Shown here piece after piece: positions 54,337 through 64,000 of a DNA stretch of 64,000 nucleotides. Source of the stretch: Paulinella micropora (taxonomy: Eukaryota > Cercozoa > Imbricatea > Euglyphida); NCBI GenBank assembly GCA_009731375.1, contig BJOX01000225.1:163154-227153 (forward strand), given 5' to 3'. The notes under the pieces were generated by a model. It did not search any database and was not told where the DNA came from. It saw only the letters and a list, made by a program, of their open reading frames with translations. The position numbers were made by a program, and so were the translations under genes. Position 1 is the stretch's first letter. Each line of letters begins with the position of its first letter.

Positions 54337-54930
54337 ATGAGCAGCGACAAACCGTGCCGAATGGCACCTGACGGGAAAATTTCGCTCGTTGATTTTGCCG
54401 GGAAAACGTTTCCTTTTTTGACTCCTAGCCGTTGCGCGGAACGAATTCGCAGGCACCTCCAGCTACACCCCTACCGGCTAACCAACGGTCACATTTCGAG
54501 ATTCAAATTCCCGAAACAGCGCGGCCAGCGCTGTGGCACGTGGGTCTGCGCGCCCGAAATAGCCGTGGAGGTCATGGGCCAGTTTGCGTCGGACTGGAAC
54601 GTACGGCCCTCACGGCGGACACAGGCCAGGGTCAGTGACAAGCCCCTTAAACCAAGCGTCGCCACTGCCTTGAGCTATCTCGAGGGCGACCGCGACGGAC
54701 TTGCAGTTCTTGGACAGTTCGCTCCAGACGTCGACACAACAAGCGCGTTCCAGCCTGCTCTGGACGAGACAGTTAGTACAGTTGACGCCGAAGAAGAGGC
54801 AGTGCCTCCTTTCAAACTCCTGACCCCTGTTCTGGCTTACGAGCAGGACGGGGAAAAAGAAAATGAACTTGATAGCTTCCCAGAGCATTTTTTTTTAAAT
54901 TTAAAATCAAGAAGATTTAAAAATCCGTAA
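54337..54930 (+). CDS. unknown protein with a possible KilA-N-like segment
   Basis: About 197 residues from ATG 54337 (an in-frame start at 54274 is less likely). The middle contains RCGTWVCAPEIAVEVMGQFA, reminiscent of the GTWV-x-Leu-Ala box in KilA-N domains, but the rest does not match clearly. The C-terminal third is acidic. It converges on the next gene, overlapping by 14 nt. The preceding 150 nt (54126-54273) hold no gene. Confidence 0.35.
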   Translation: MSSDKPCRMAPDGKISLVDFAGKTFPFLTPSRCAERIRRHLQLHPYRLTNGHISRFKFPKQRGQRCGTWVCAPEIAVEVMGQFASDWNVRPSRRTQARVSDKPLKPSVATALSYLEGDRDGLAVLGQFAPDVDTTSAFQPALDETVSTVDAEEEAVPPFKLLTPVLAYEQDGEKENELDSFPEHFFLNLKSRRFKNP

Positions 54931-55749
54931 TGTACAGCTCCCGGTTGAACCGGGGCTTGAACCGGGCGGCTGTCTCTTCGGCTCCCGTCAGCCATAAATA
55001 ACTGGTCCACTTGTCTTTTTGCAGCACGGGCCAGCCCGTGTCCTCGTACGCCAGCCGGAAGCGGTAGGCCGGTACGTAGGCTAACGCCACAATGGAGTCT
55101 CGTGTCGTCCTTGGCACGGGGAAAGACGTGCGTCTCATGCGCCTGCACGCGGCAAAAGGCGCGATCACCCGGTCGCGGTGGTGGAACACGAAACAGGTGC
55201 CACAGTAGCCCTCGACCGCCTTCTTTTGGGTGCAGGTGAAGCAGATGTGCTTGCTCTTGCGCGACACGGTGTTGATGAGGCGCGGCAGCGACTTGGTGCT
55301 GTAATTAAAAGTAGCGTTCAGGAACTTGTGCAAGCCGAACAGCTCGCCGTTCTGCACTTTGCGCCGCTTCCATCGGCCGCGCGCGAACAGGTTCGTGTGC
55401 GTTTTCAGGTGACGGATCGTGTGCGCGACCTCTACGAGAGCGCTTCCACCAAGAGATCGGCCGGCAGCGCCGCTAGTATCATTTGACTTTCGGTATATAT
55501 ACAAGGGCCAGAACTTTTGTTTTTTCTTGCCTTTAAGAGCTGTCGTAACCGTCGCCGGGCGGCCTTCCACCTAATAATGACGGGAGGGAGTGGCCTGACC
55601 GTTGTACCGGCGTTGGTGTACACAAACTTGCTCTTGAACGGTGCAGCTTGCAGCTGGTTCTGCTGCGCAAACCGCTCCGCCGCCAACTTCTCTGCGTCTC
55701 GGGTTTGCTGGTCCAGCTTCTGGAGGATCTCCTTGTCCCGTTGGGCCAT
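54917..55749 (-). CDS. unknown Cys-containing basic protein, frameshifted
   Basis: Starts MAQRDKEILQKLDQQ at 55749 with a helical N-terminus, an Arg/Lys-rich stretch, and after a frame change around 55445 continues through a Cys cluster (CFTC, then YCGTC and HH) to the stop at 54917. The Cys pairs with His could form a zinc site. About 275 residues in all. No family is recognised. It lies immediately downstream of, and on the same strand as, the packaging ATPase. Confidence 0.45.
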
Positions 55750-55791
55750 TGTCTTCTCGTCCTTTTTGAGGCGCTGTCTCGCGCGGTCGCC

Positions 55792-56794
55792 TTAAAATAA
55801 CATTTTTTGCATCATTTCTCGCTCTTGGCGCGACATGCCCTTGAGCGAAGTCGGCAGCCAGCTCGGCGCGCGGTACGCTAGCTGTTTCAGGCATTCCTGT
55901 TTCTGGATATCCGCTTGGCTCGGCGGCTTGGGCGGGTCCGGCCCTTTGAGGATGACTTCGCCGTCCGGCAGCGAAGCGGGTGCAAGCCAGGACTTATAGT
56001 TCAACTCCAGCCTATCTAAATGCTCGTGGTAAATCATTGCAGCATGACGCGTCCCCACGTTACGCTCGTCCGTGCACTGAGCAAAGTGACTTAGAAACTC
56101 CTTTTTGGGAAAGAGCCGGTTTTCCCACAGGTTGTTAAGAGTCCGCTGCACCTTCGAGTTGAACATGATGCAATGTGACGTCTGTTTGCGCATAATCCTA
56201 TAACACAGAACAATCTTTGCCACGTGCGTGTAGAGGCAGAAAGAGAGTGACGGGCTCACGGAGTTGCGCCCGGTCAGGTACTGCACCTGAACAGACACGA
56301 ACACTCAGAAATGACAGGCGCGTGACTGTACTTACCGCAATGAAGATCGTGATGTTGTAGTGGCGGTATGTCCCGAAGAAGTTCTGCATCCAGCGGTCGG
56401 TCGAGTCGATAATACCAATCAAATCGTCAAAAAGGATGAAGCTGGGTTCGAGGTACTTGTTCTCGAGGTAGCGCTTCTTGAGGTTCTCTACGTAGTTTTG
56501 CAAGATGTCCATCCTGAACCCTTCATAGATCTTGCAGTGCTGCTCGCTCGCGAAATGGAACAAAAAGCTGTTCTTGAACTTCGTGCGAGCCATGATCAGG
56601 CCGTACTGGAAAGGGTCCTTCTTGCGCGCACACAGAGAATAGAGCAGCCACTACATTATCAGGTCGCAAATATGAATCATCCAAACGCGACTAAATACGA
56701 CCTTAAGGAAATGCGTCTTGCCGCGTTCCGATTTGCCAATTAAAACGAACAATTGCCCATGCGGGACGAACTGGCCAGACTCCGTGCGAGTGGA
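55792..56794 (-). CDS. A32-type packaging ATPase with two spliceosomal introns
   Basis: Three exons read in one frame: 56794-56702, 56650-56336 and 56286-55792. Intron 1 (56701-56651, 51 nt) begins GTCGTATTTAG and ends AATGTAG; intron 2 (56335-56287, 49 nt) begins GTAAGTACAG and ends TCTGTTCAG. The first exon ends with Walker A (VLIGKSERGKT-HFLK); the second has SFILFDDLIGI (Walker B) and RHYNITIFIA; the third starts VQYLTGRNSV and ends with a basic helix. Without splicing, both motifs would lie in different frames. The family pumps DNA into capsids in nucleocytoplasmic viruses. The N-terminus is open: an in-frame TAG at 56795-56797 could be the AG of a further intron. The 5' end overlaps the divergent coiled-coil gene by ~36 nt. 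Confidence 0.82.
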
Positions 56795-59700
56795 CTAAGT
56801 GATCTGGGCGACCTGGAAAGCACCTTCAAGACCAAGATCGGAGCCCTGGCCGCCATCGCGCAGCGTGAGAGAGAAAACACTGAAGCACTGAGCGCACAGA
56901 TACAAGAGCTGGAAGGGAAGAAAAAGGACGGCGACAACAGCGAGCACGAGCTCGCGTGGCTGCGACAGAGCGTGCGCAAGAGCGACGACAAGCGATTCGA
57001 ACTCGAGCACGAGCTGACCAGAGCAAGCGGCCACCTGACCCAAGTCCAGAGCAAACTCGGAAAGGCCCTTATTCGCGCCACCGAGGCAGAGCGTGCCCTC
57101 GATGACGCGCTGACAGCGGCGAAGAAGAAAGGTGACAACGTCGAGAGCTTACAGAAGGACCTGGAGCAGGCAAGGCGTCACAAATCTGCCCTTGAGGGAG
57201 ACCTGACACAGGAACGCGAGAAGGCCCGCCAACAAAGGGAAGAGATAGCTAATTATGAGCGCGAAAAGGCGGAGGCAGAGCAAAGGATACGAAACGCGTA
57301 TTATGCCAAGCTAGCTGAAAAAGACGAAGCACTGCGGCAATGGACACGGACAGAAGACACAAGGAGCGGGCCCTGGCAGATGCCATAACAAAGATAAAAG
57401 CACAGAACAAGGAAGATGCTCGCAACAGACAAGCGATCCAGGCTCTACGCCAACACATGGGACAAATGGGACAAGACTTTACTGCTCGATGGCAGGCGCT
57501 ACAGGAAGCGTTAAAGAAGCGAGAGCAAGAAATCTATGCCAAATTCAAGGCGGACCGCGAGCAAGAAATGCGGGTTCTCGAGGAAGAGAAAAAACTCAGA
57601 AACGAAAATGGCATGGAACCGTGCAGCGAGCAAAGTGCTCGCGAGATTGAAAAAAAGCTATGCAAGACCGAATCGACTACCTGGAGGCAAACCACAAGGC
57701 AAAGGAAGCCCTGCTTGCAGAGTTTGAAGCACGGAATAAGATTATTCTGGCTGCGAGCGCGCGCCAGGCGGAGGAGAACAGACAGCGCGAGGCCGAGAGG
57801 CTGGGGACTGACATGGAAGTCGACGACCTAAAGCAGCAAAACGAAGAACTGAAAAACAAGAACAAAGTCACCGAAATCGCCGAACGCCAAACGCGAGGCA
57901 GCCATGCTGGGCACAAGGGAGAAAATGGCTGCACTGGACCAAGAACGCACCGAACTAACCAACAAGGTTAGACAACTGAGCAGAGAATAAGCGCTCTCCG
58001 ACGAAGAGGCGGGACAGGCGACCGCTAAGTTCGAGCAGCTGGCGGCACAGCTTACCGAGGCGCTCAACATCGGGCAACAGGCCCAGGAGGAGAGAGAGGA
58101 CCTGAGCGCAAGGCTCCAAAAACAACAACAGGAAACGGACGCGCTCCTCAATGACATGCGCGACCTAGCGGCGGAACGAGACAGGCTGCGCATCCGCAGC
58201 GCCGATTTCGACCAAGCCACGGAAGTGGCCACGCGCTCACAGGCGCCTGCGGATAGAACCAAGGCATATGCAAGTTCGCTCGAGCAGCGGCTCGGGGTCC
58301 TTGGCCAGAAACTGCAGCAGGCGACGGCGGAGGCAGAAGCAGAGAGGAACAGGTACGCGGCCGAGAGCGACGAGCAGAGGGTAAAGTTCGAGCGACAGGC
58401 CAGGGACGCCTGGCGGACCAGCTGGCCCGCAGCGAGCGCCGCGCCAAACACCTGCGCCAGAACGAGGAGGCACTACGCGGCCTCCTGGCCAAGTCCAAAA
58501 TGAGCAACGACAAAGCGGGGGCACACATCAATGCGCTACAGCGTGCCCGCCAGGAGCAAGAAGAGATGCTTGGCGAGACGCGCGAGCAGTTAGCAAAATC
58601 ACGGAGTGTGGTAGCCAACCTGGAGACCGCCCTGCGCTCTGATCAAGCGCGCACGGCCGAAAATATCCAACACCTGCAGGCCGCGCTCACCGAGCGAGAG
58701 GCCGAAAAGAAAGCATTGGAGGAAGAGGTTGGTTCGCTCGAGACCGAGCTCGGGGTCACCAAGAGCAACTTAACGGAAATAACACAGAAAGTGTCCGAAC
58801 TGGGCAAGTGGTACGCTCAGGCCTTCACTGGGTACGTCGGCTCCGCGATCACCAGCATGTTCTACCAGGCGCAGGCCGCCCAGGCCGAACAGAAGCACTT
58901 GGCCACCGAGGAGCGCAACCGAGTGTTGGCAGAGCACGGCCGGCAGCTTGCACAGAGCAACACCGAGCTCAAGGAGCGAGCGAACAAGTTTGACAAGGTG
59001 CAGCGAGCGTTCCAGCAGGCAGCTAGAGCGCGAAGCCAAGGAACTGCGGCGGGCGGCTGTCCAAGCCACTGCCACCAGCGAGGACGAGGCCAAGGCGCTC
59101 ATGGCAGACAGCAACCGGCCCGGCTACGACAAGAAGCTGGCACAAAGAATGTTGCACGCGAGCATGCTCGACCACTTCAGTGCCAACGCCAAGAATGGCC
59201 GAGTCGGGCATCCGCGCCTTCGAAAACAAGGACCAGCTCGACCGTTTTGCCAGGACTTCGCTGTTTACGAAGTTAGCGACCGGCGCCGACAGCGATCTGT
59301 CGCACGAGGGGCTCGAACAGGAGTACAAAAAGATTCTCAGCAGCTCACTAGCGCGCGACCTGAACCAGCAGGCCGGCCTCGTCGCGCCCAACCACTCTCG
59401 CGGCACGGGCATGCGGGCAGGAGGAGCGAACCCGGCGCCGCCTAGGGGTGTCGAGGCAAGCGACTCGACTGTCCACAGCATAAAAGTGGCCTCCGGGGGA
59501 GGAGGCGACGGTGGCGGCGCCAGCGACGGACAGCGTGCAACGCTGCCTACAGGAGCTGGCGACAGAGAGGACAGCAAAGACCGCGAGGGGCAACACGCTA
59601 CGCAGCCAATGGACCAGGAACCGCAGCCAAGCAAGGAGCTGACGACCAAACAGCTGGAACAAGAGATCATGTACCAGGCAATGGCAGTTGGCAACAGCAA

Positions 59701-60406
59701 GGGCGACCCTTTGCCGCTCGGTCGTGAGCGGGAGATACTCGACGTGTTGCGCGTGGGCATACTGGAGTACGAACGCAAACACAACATGGCCGTGAACAAC
59801 ATGGATGAAATGAAGGAGGTTATAAGCACGCCCAAAAAAGCCAAAGAGTTTGTACAAGGCAACACAGAACGTCATCGGACGCATCATCAATGATCCTGAG
59901 AACATGCAAAGGTACAAGGACAACTTACCCCTCCGCTACCTGGCCAACCTTGTGCTAACGGCCACGGCCGGAAAGAAGGCTAACGACATGGACTACAAGC
60001 TCTTCCCAAGCTACTGGATAAAAAGGGAGGGCTCCAGATCCTGGAGAACAACAAAGACAACCCGATCAGCTTCGAAAAGAGGGTTAAGCTGGTGCGCCTG
60101 GCGCTGGCCTACAGCACGGGCAGATGGCACGACCAGAAGCTCGCTACCGGCCTGAACAACGAACCGCCCATCCCCTTGCTCAAGGAGCTGCTGAACCGCA
60201 AGACAAGGAGCCAGGGACCCGTCGAGCCGAGCAAGAAATCGCTCAGGCTGAACCGTCTAATCCTGAAAAAGGCAGAAGACATCAAAAAAGAAGGCCCGCG
60301 TGGCGAGAAACTGATGGAGCTATGGGACAAGGTCTTGTCTGACCTAGGCATAAATCTCGTGAAAGTGCAAGCGGTGGTTGACAAACCAAAAAACAACAAA
60401 GCGTAA
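56759..60406 (+). CDS. very long coiled-coil protein, multiply frameshifted
   Basis: At least seven overlapping plus-strand frames, all rich in Glu, Lys, Gln, Ala and Leu with heptad spacing, follow each other from ATG 56759 to TAA 60404-60406. Shifts are needed near 57340, 57655, 57885, 58430, 59020, 59200, 59860 and 60040, plus an in-frame TAA at 57988-57990. Joined it would be ~1,200 residues of nearly continuous coiled coil, broken by a small globular part (GKWYAQAFTGYVGSAITSMF, ~58800) and a Gly/Pro-rich linker (~59410-59560), with a helical C-terminal domain. It resembles structural filament or tether proteins. No viral family is assigned. The density of shifts is the highest in the window. 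Confidence 0.45.
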
Positions 60407-60511
60407 GAAGACGAGTACAGGAAAAAAGACGGGCCCCAAAAAACAAAAAATTGACAATCAACTGAACACACCGGGCCCGGGATAAAAAAATGCAGCACCT
60501 TCGACCCGACC

Positions 60512-60760
60512 TTGGCTTTGGCCTTGGGCAAAGTCAACGAGACACAGTCGCGCGTCGCATCGAAAAAGCGCAAGGAACGCGAGGACGCCGAAAAAAAGGC
60601 CATCGAAGTCCTACAAACTACCGTGGCCGAAGCGCCCATCGAAAAAGTGTTCAAGCAGCCGGCCATCGCTGATGCCACCATCTTGTTGGAAGTAACACCG
60701 AGCCGTTCTCGCGATCGAGAGAAGACACCGCAGGGATCCGCGCCCACTGTTCGTCTCTGA
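60512..60760 (+). CDS. small charged protein, doubtful
   Basis: 82 residues with KKRKEREDAEKKA and a Ser/Arg-rich end. It overlaps antisense to exon 2 of the gene at 60651-61164. Both cannot easily be under protein-level constraint; codon choice does not decide. The frame may extend upstream to ~60490. Confidence 0.25.
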   Translation: MALALGKVNETQSRVASKKRKEREDAEKKAIEVLQTTVAEAPIEKVFKQPAIADATILLEVTPSRSRDREKTPQGSAPTVRL

Positions 60761-61164
60761 CCTTGGCCGTTTGGTACTGTTCCACGAAACCTGCCACTTG
60801 CATGCAGCCCTGCACAAGGCACAAACAAAAAAAAGACTGAGTTCACGCAAAAAAAAAGAAGCAGTGATACCTCCCAGGAATTTCCATAGGTTCGACGCAA
60901 CTCCACTAACCACGGTAGCATGTTGGTGTTATTTGCGTCCCATTTGTCTTTCGCTGGGTCTTCACAGGAGTTGCTCTTGCAGAAAGCCTCTCCGTACACG
61001 CTAGTGATCTCCACGGGCGTGCCGACGAGCAGGACCGCTCCCTGAGCAGGAATACGAGTATGAGTAGGAGTAAAATTGGGAGTAGATTGACCTTGTACCA
61101 AGGGGTCAGTGAGTTTTGTGACAGGCGCTGGGCCACCTTCTTCATCTGGCTGATAACAGGTCAT
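60651..61164 (-). CDS. unknown protein with one 61-nt intron
   Basis: Exon 1 is 61164-60871 (98 codons, MTCYQPDEEGGPAPVTK), the intron 60870-60810 begins GTATCACTG, has long T-runs and ends CTTGTGCAG, and exon 2 is 60809-60651 (52 codons plus stop). Phases agree (0/0). The product is ~150 residues with GAVLLVGTPVEITSVYGEAF and Trp-rich C-terminal sequence. Its ATG overlaps the stop of the upstream gene as ATGA. No family is recognised. Confidence 0.45.
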
Positions 61165-61345
61165 TTGGCTTCATCAAGGCCCGTGCCCGCGGCGGACAGT
61201 GCCGAGTAGATGATCGAGCTGGTGGCGAGCGAGTCGGTCTGGATGATCGGCCGGGTCTCGGTACCATGCTCGACTTGGTTGGCCTGGGCGGCGGCCGCCT
61301 TTTCATCGCCTGTGTTGACTAGCGGCACGGTAGGCCCTCTGTTCC
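61161..61345 (-). CDS. C-terminal exon or small protein, unknown
   Basis: An open frame ending at TGA 61161-61163 (TDSLATSSIIYSALSAAGTG). No ATG is found at its start; the upstream CTACTAACAG at ~61350-61359 (minus strand) looks like a branch site followed by a 3' splice AG, so this may be a last exon. Further upstream, 61400-61500 carries only short frames: 24 residues on the minus strand, or a hydrophobic plus-strand frame without ATG. Confidence 0.3.
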
Positions 61346-61559
61346 CGCTCGTGGTGGCTGTCTGTTAGTAGTTAATCTGCCCGACAAGAATTTTTTTTTT
61401 TTTTTTATTATTTGCCGCCGCCAATCAGCTGCTGCTCGCAGCGGGCGGCTTGTTCGTGCGAGGCTGGAACACCATCCACAAGGCTGGCAATGCCAACATC
61501 TTTGAGTAGCTTAAAACAAGAATCTTGGGGCAATTTGTTAGATTGAATGAGCGATCGTC

Positions 61560-62229
61560 ATGACAGACCCTTTTGCCAACTTAGCCACCGCTCGAGACAA
61601 AGATCGAACAGCTGCCCGCTGTTCCTCTCCCCCCTCCTCCGGCCAAGCGGCGCAGAACGGCAGGCCCTTCTCAAGCGAGCCTGGCACGGCGTCTGGCCGC
61701 GCCATCGTCGGCAGGACCTGAAGACCCTGTGCTGCGCGATGACCCCAACTACAGGCTCCTGTGCGCCTATGGCCGCAGTGCCCTGATCGGCCCCAAGCTC
61801 AAAAAGGCGCACATCAACTGCGACCCAAAAACTCTACGCAGGCTACCCAGGCAGAAGCTGCCGCTGTTGTTGGACGAAGTCGAGGAAGCGCTGGAAGGTG
61901 AACTGTCTGGCGAGCTGGCGGACGCCGTGCTCAAGCAAGGCCTAGTGTGCCTCGAAAACTTGGTAGCGAACCGCTCGCGTTACCAAATCTCTGGTACGAC
62001 CGAGGCCTGCTTTGCAAATGATCGGTGGTGCTTCTTGGTCGAGCGGGCCAAGCTGCGCGCGGGCATCGGACTGCAGCGCCTGGACCCTATGACTGAACTA
62101 GCTCTGCTGACGGCGCAATCGGCCGCCATCACTCATGTCAAGAACACGATGTTTGCAGCACAGCCAGCTAGCCAAGCCACAAATCTGCACGCACCCGCGC
62201 CCGCAGAAGAAAAGAAGAAGAGTAGTTAA
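61560..62229 (+). CDS. unknown protein with Pro-rich basic N-terminus, frameshifted
   Basis: The main part (about 61640-62229) is intact: PPPPAKRRRTAG, then a helical body (LPRQKLPLLLDEVEEALEGE, CFANDRWCFLVERAKLRAG) and a Lys-rich end. The start (ATG 61560 or 61547) is in another frame; a C6 run at ~61628-61633 is the likely indel. CAAGAATCTTGG lies ~40 nt upstream. The body looks like a compact helical virion or core protein; no family is recognised. Confidence 0.4.
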
Positions 62230-62282
62230 ATAATAAAAAATCTTTATTTTGTTATGCGCCAATTAAACATCTCTCCAAAAGA

Positions 62283-62737
62283 ATGTCCGAAGTGGTGAGC
62301 GATCTGTTCTCGCTTGAAAACTTTGCCCGATCAGGCGCGGCGGCCGCTTGGCCGCACCGGTCGTCATTCAGGGCCCTGCCGTCTTCAACCTCTCGGCCGT
62401 GCCCGGCCTGAGTGGTGTCATGGTCAGCAAGAGCACCGGCCTGGCTGTCGTGGCCTTTGTGACTGCCACTGCTATCAACCTCATTCAAAGTAGGGTCCTT
62501 AACCGCACCAAGGAGGGCCGTCTGGCCTCTTATCCTTCACTGGCCGTGCACGTGGCGGGTGGAGGCCTGCTGTTTGCCATGCTGCCTAGGCTCATGGGCC
62601 GCGGCCAGCTTGGGATGGTAGGCGACAGCGACGCCGCCAAGCAGCTGTTCTTGATCGGCGCACTTTCAGAAGTCTTCAGCCAGTACTTCTACGAAGGCTA
62701 CCTGAACCCCGCGGGCCAAGGACACTACCGCTTCTAA
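62283..62737 (+). CDS. multi-pass membrane protein, one frameshift
   Basis: Starts MSEVVSDLFSLENFARSG at 62283; after a shift near 62343 it continues to TAA 62735-62737, ~150 residues, with two or three hydrophobic segments (SKSTGLAVVAFVTATAINLI; LAVHVAGGGLLFAMLPRLMG; LFLIGALSEVFSQYFYEGYL). Its upstream spacer (62230-62282) has AATAAAAAATCTTTATTTTG, suitable for 3' ends of the preceding gene. Probably a virion membrane protein; no family name is given. Confidence 0.4.
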
Positions 62738-62772
62738 AAAAAGAATCTTGTGTAGCTAGTCTAAAGTGAACA

Positions 62773-63016
62773 ATGCCAGTGGAAGAAGCTCTGTTGGCCT
62801 GGGCTCTGATCGTTACAACCGCTATCATCGTGGTCGGCTGTGTGCGCTCCTGCTGCAAACTGCTCTTGCGTCCAACGATCTCGTGCGACCTCGACAAGCC
62901 GCTGCCCACACACTACGTGACACTCGATGACCTCCTCCGGCGGCCTTACCAAGCGCCATACGCCAATCCCGCGCTGCCGACCCCGCCTCGAAGCGCGACA
63001 GCGCGGCGAGGCGGGG
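62773..63016 (+). CDS. membrane-anchored protein, truncated by gap
   Basis: Starts MPVEEALLAWALIVTTAIIV with an N-terminal membrane anchor and Cys-rich juxtamembrane part (GCVRSCCKLLL), followed by a Pro-rich hydrophilic region, and runs into a 52-N gap (63017-63068). AAGAATCTTGTG lies ~30 nt upstream. After the gap the sequence is host-like, so the C-terminus is lost or the contigs do not belong together. Confidence 0.4.
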
Positions 63017-63068
63017 NNNNNNNNNNNNNNNNNNNNNNNNNNNNNNNNNNNNNNNNNNNNNNNNNNNN

Positions 63069-64000
63069 GGGGCCCCCCCCCCCCCCCTACTGCTTCAGGT
63101 ACACATGCCCGGCTGCGGGCCAAAACAACTCTCTATCTAAATCTATCACACGTCCAGTCTCATACTTTTGCGTTCCTGGTTTTGTGAGATGGCCTGGTTC
63201 GAAAGCATTAATAAGCGATTACTTCAAGCGTTTGGTTTGGTTTCGCAGCCAATACTTGCCTCCCATATGTAGCCTCGGACCCTTGTCGTGGCTTGTGAGA
63301 AAGCCCTTTGATGGGAAGTTTCTAACGTGACGATTCAAGTACTGAATAAGAAGCAAGGACAATACGAAACAGGCTGAGAACGAAACACTTGAAGTCGTTT
63401 CAGATTGTAGTCAAGATCCGAACTGACTCCTGGATATTATTTCAAAATTCCTAAAATATTCCGAGTTGTTCTAAAGTTCATGAAATGGTTTTTCACGCAA
63501 ACACTGTACTTGAAGTAAGAGAATACTTGCCACTAGTAGGCATACTACTGAAGTGGGAAGCGTAAGAGGAATACAAACGTAATATCAAGAGATATTAATA
63601 CACAACTGAGAGAAAAAATAAACGCAGTGTTTTTTTTTTCTTTTTTTTCTTTTTTTTCTTTTTTTTTTTCTCCCAACAATCAATATTTGACTCCAGACTC
63701 ACTACGGTGCTGGGTGGCAACCATCATTGTAACGTTAGGAGGTTGCCGTGGAGGGGTTCCCATTCTGTAGGCCAGGCTTACTGAGTCTTTATTGAAACAG
63801 AAGGAAACTCAGAATCAAACCGTGCCGCACGGCTCAATCAATTTGAACTATCTCAGTAGTACCCGCCTAAAACTTGTGCAAGCCTAAGTTTAATCATGAT
63901 TAAGTAGTATTCACTAATAGATAAGATTTTTTTTTTTTGAAGTTTTTTTCTTTACGCATCACTCAGCCTTTCAAACTATTAACTTGAATAATCATCTTAA
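63069..64000. other. host-like flank without recognisable gene
   Basis: AT-rich sequence with poly-C at the gap edge, a (T)nC tract at about 63630-63670 and a T-run at ~63929. The composition changes sharply from the GC-rich viral block at the 52-N gap. No frame of note. Confidence 0.5.

Overview
The window is a draft scaffold from a eukaryotic nuclear genome, most likely a protist. It carries spliceosomal GT-AG introns of about 48-172 nt, very abundant microsatellites, a tRNA-derived SINE-like repeat, and two different integrated DNA-virus relics. The organism cannot be named from the sequence alone. Runs of exactly 10 N mark contig joins, and some joins (2369, 14126, 23943) have the same sequence on both sides, so some apparent duplications are probably unmerged contig ends. 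Single-base frameshifts are common everywhere. They may be residual sequencing errors, decay of endogenous viruses, or both.

Region 1 (1-12.4 kb, AT-rich) is a Polinton-like virus (PLV) or closely related element, cut by the left window edge. Reading leftwards on the minus strand are a phage-like tail fibre with a C-terminal S74 chaperone domain, a two-pass membrane protein, a small unknown protein, the packaging ATPase, a small basic protein, a coiled-coil protein, an unknown protein, an Ulp1/adenain-type maturation protease, the minor capsid (penton) protein and the major capsid protein. On the plus strand are a retroviral-type (rve) integrase with a charged N-terminal extension and one unknown gene. 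Hairpins and a heptamer cluster mark the right end.

Region 2 (12.4-38 kb) is repeat-rich: (GTT)n, (CT)n, (GT)n, (CTT)n, (ATT)n and (GATA)n tracts, SINE-like units, dispersed and inverted repeats, a ~165-bp tandem repeat and three foldback units. Embedded in it are a ZZ-zinc-finger gene with a 52-nt intron, partial copies of a D5-like SF3 helicase gene, and a minus-strand multi-exon gene whose introns are filled with expanded microsatellites.

Region 3 (38.6-43.0 kb) is an intron-rich plus-strand gene with a SET-like domain followed by a DUF7869/KDZ-type transposase-like region, including tandemly duplicated short exons.

Region 4 (43.1-63.0 kb, GC-richer) is an endogenous viral block of Nucleocytoviricota type. 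It holds the fullest copy of the D5-like helicase, a conserved small membrane protein, ribonucleotide reductase large subunit, a possible ssDNA-binding protein, a PCNA-like clamp, VLTF-2-like and VLTF-3-like late transcription factors, a possible tyrosine recombinase/protelomerase, an A32-type packaging ATPase split by two ~50-nt introns, a very long coiled-coil protein and several small membrane or unknown proteins. Genes lie on both strands with short spacers or overlaps, as in large DNA viruses. Together they cover nucleotide supply, replication, late transcription and DNA packaging; no major capsid protein or DNA polymerase of this second virus lies in the window. The last ~0.9 kb holds no recognisable gene.
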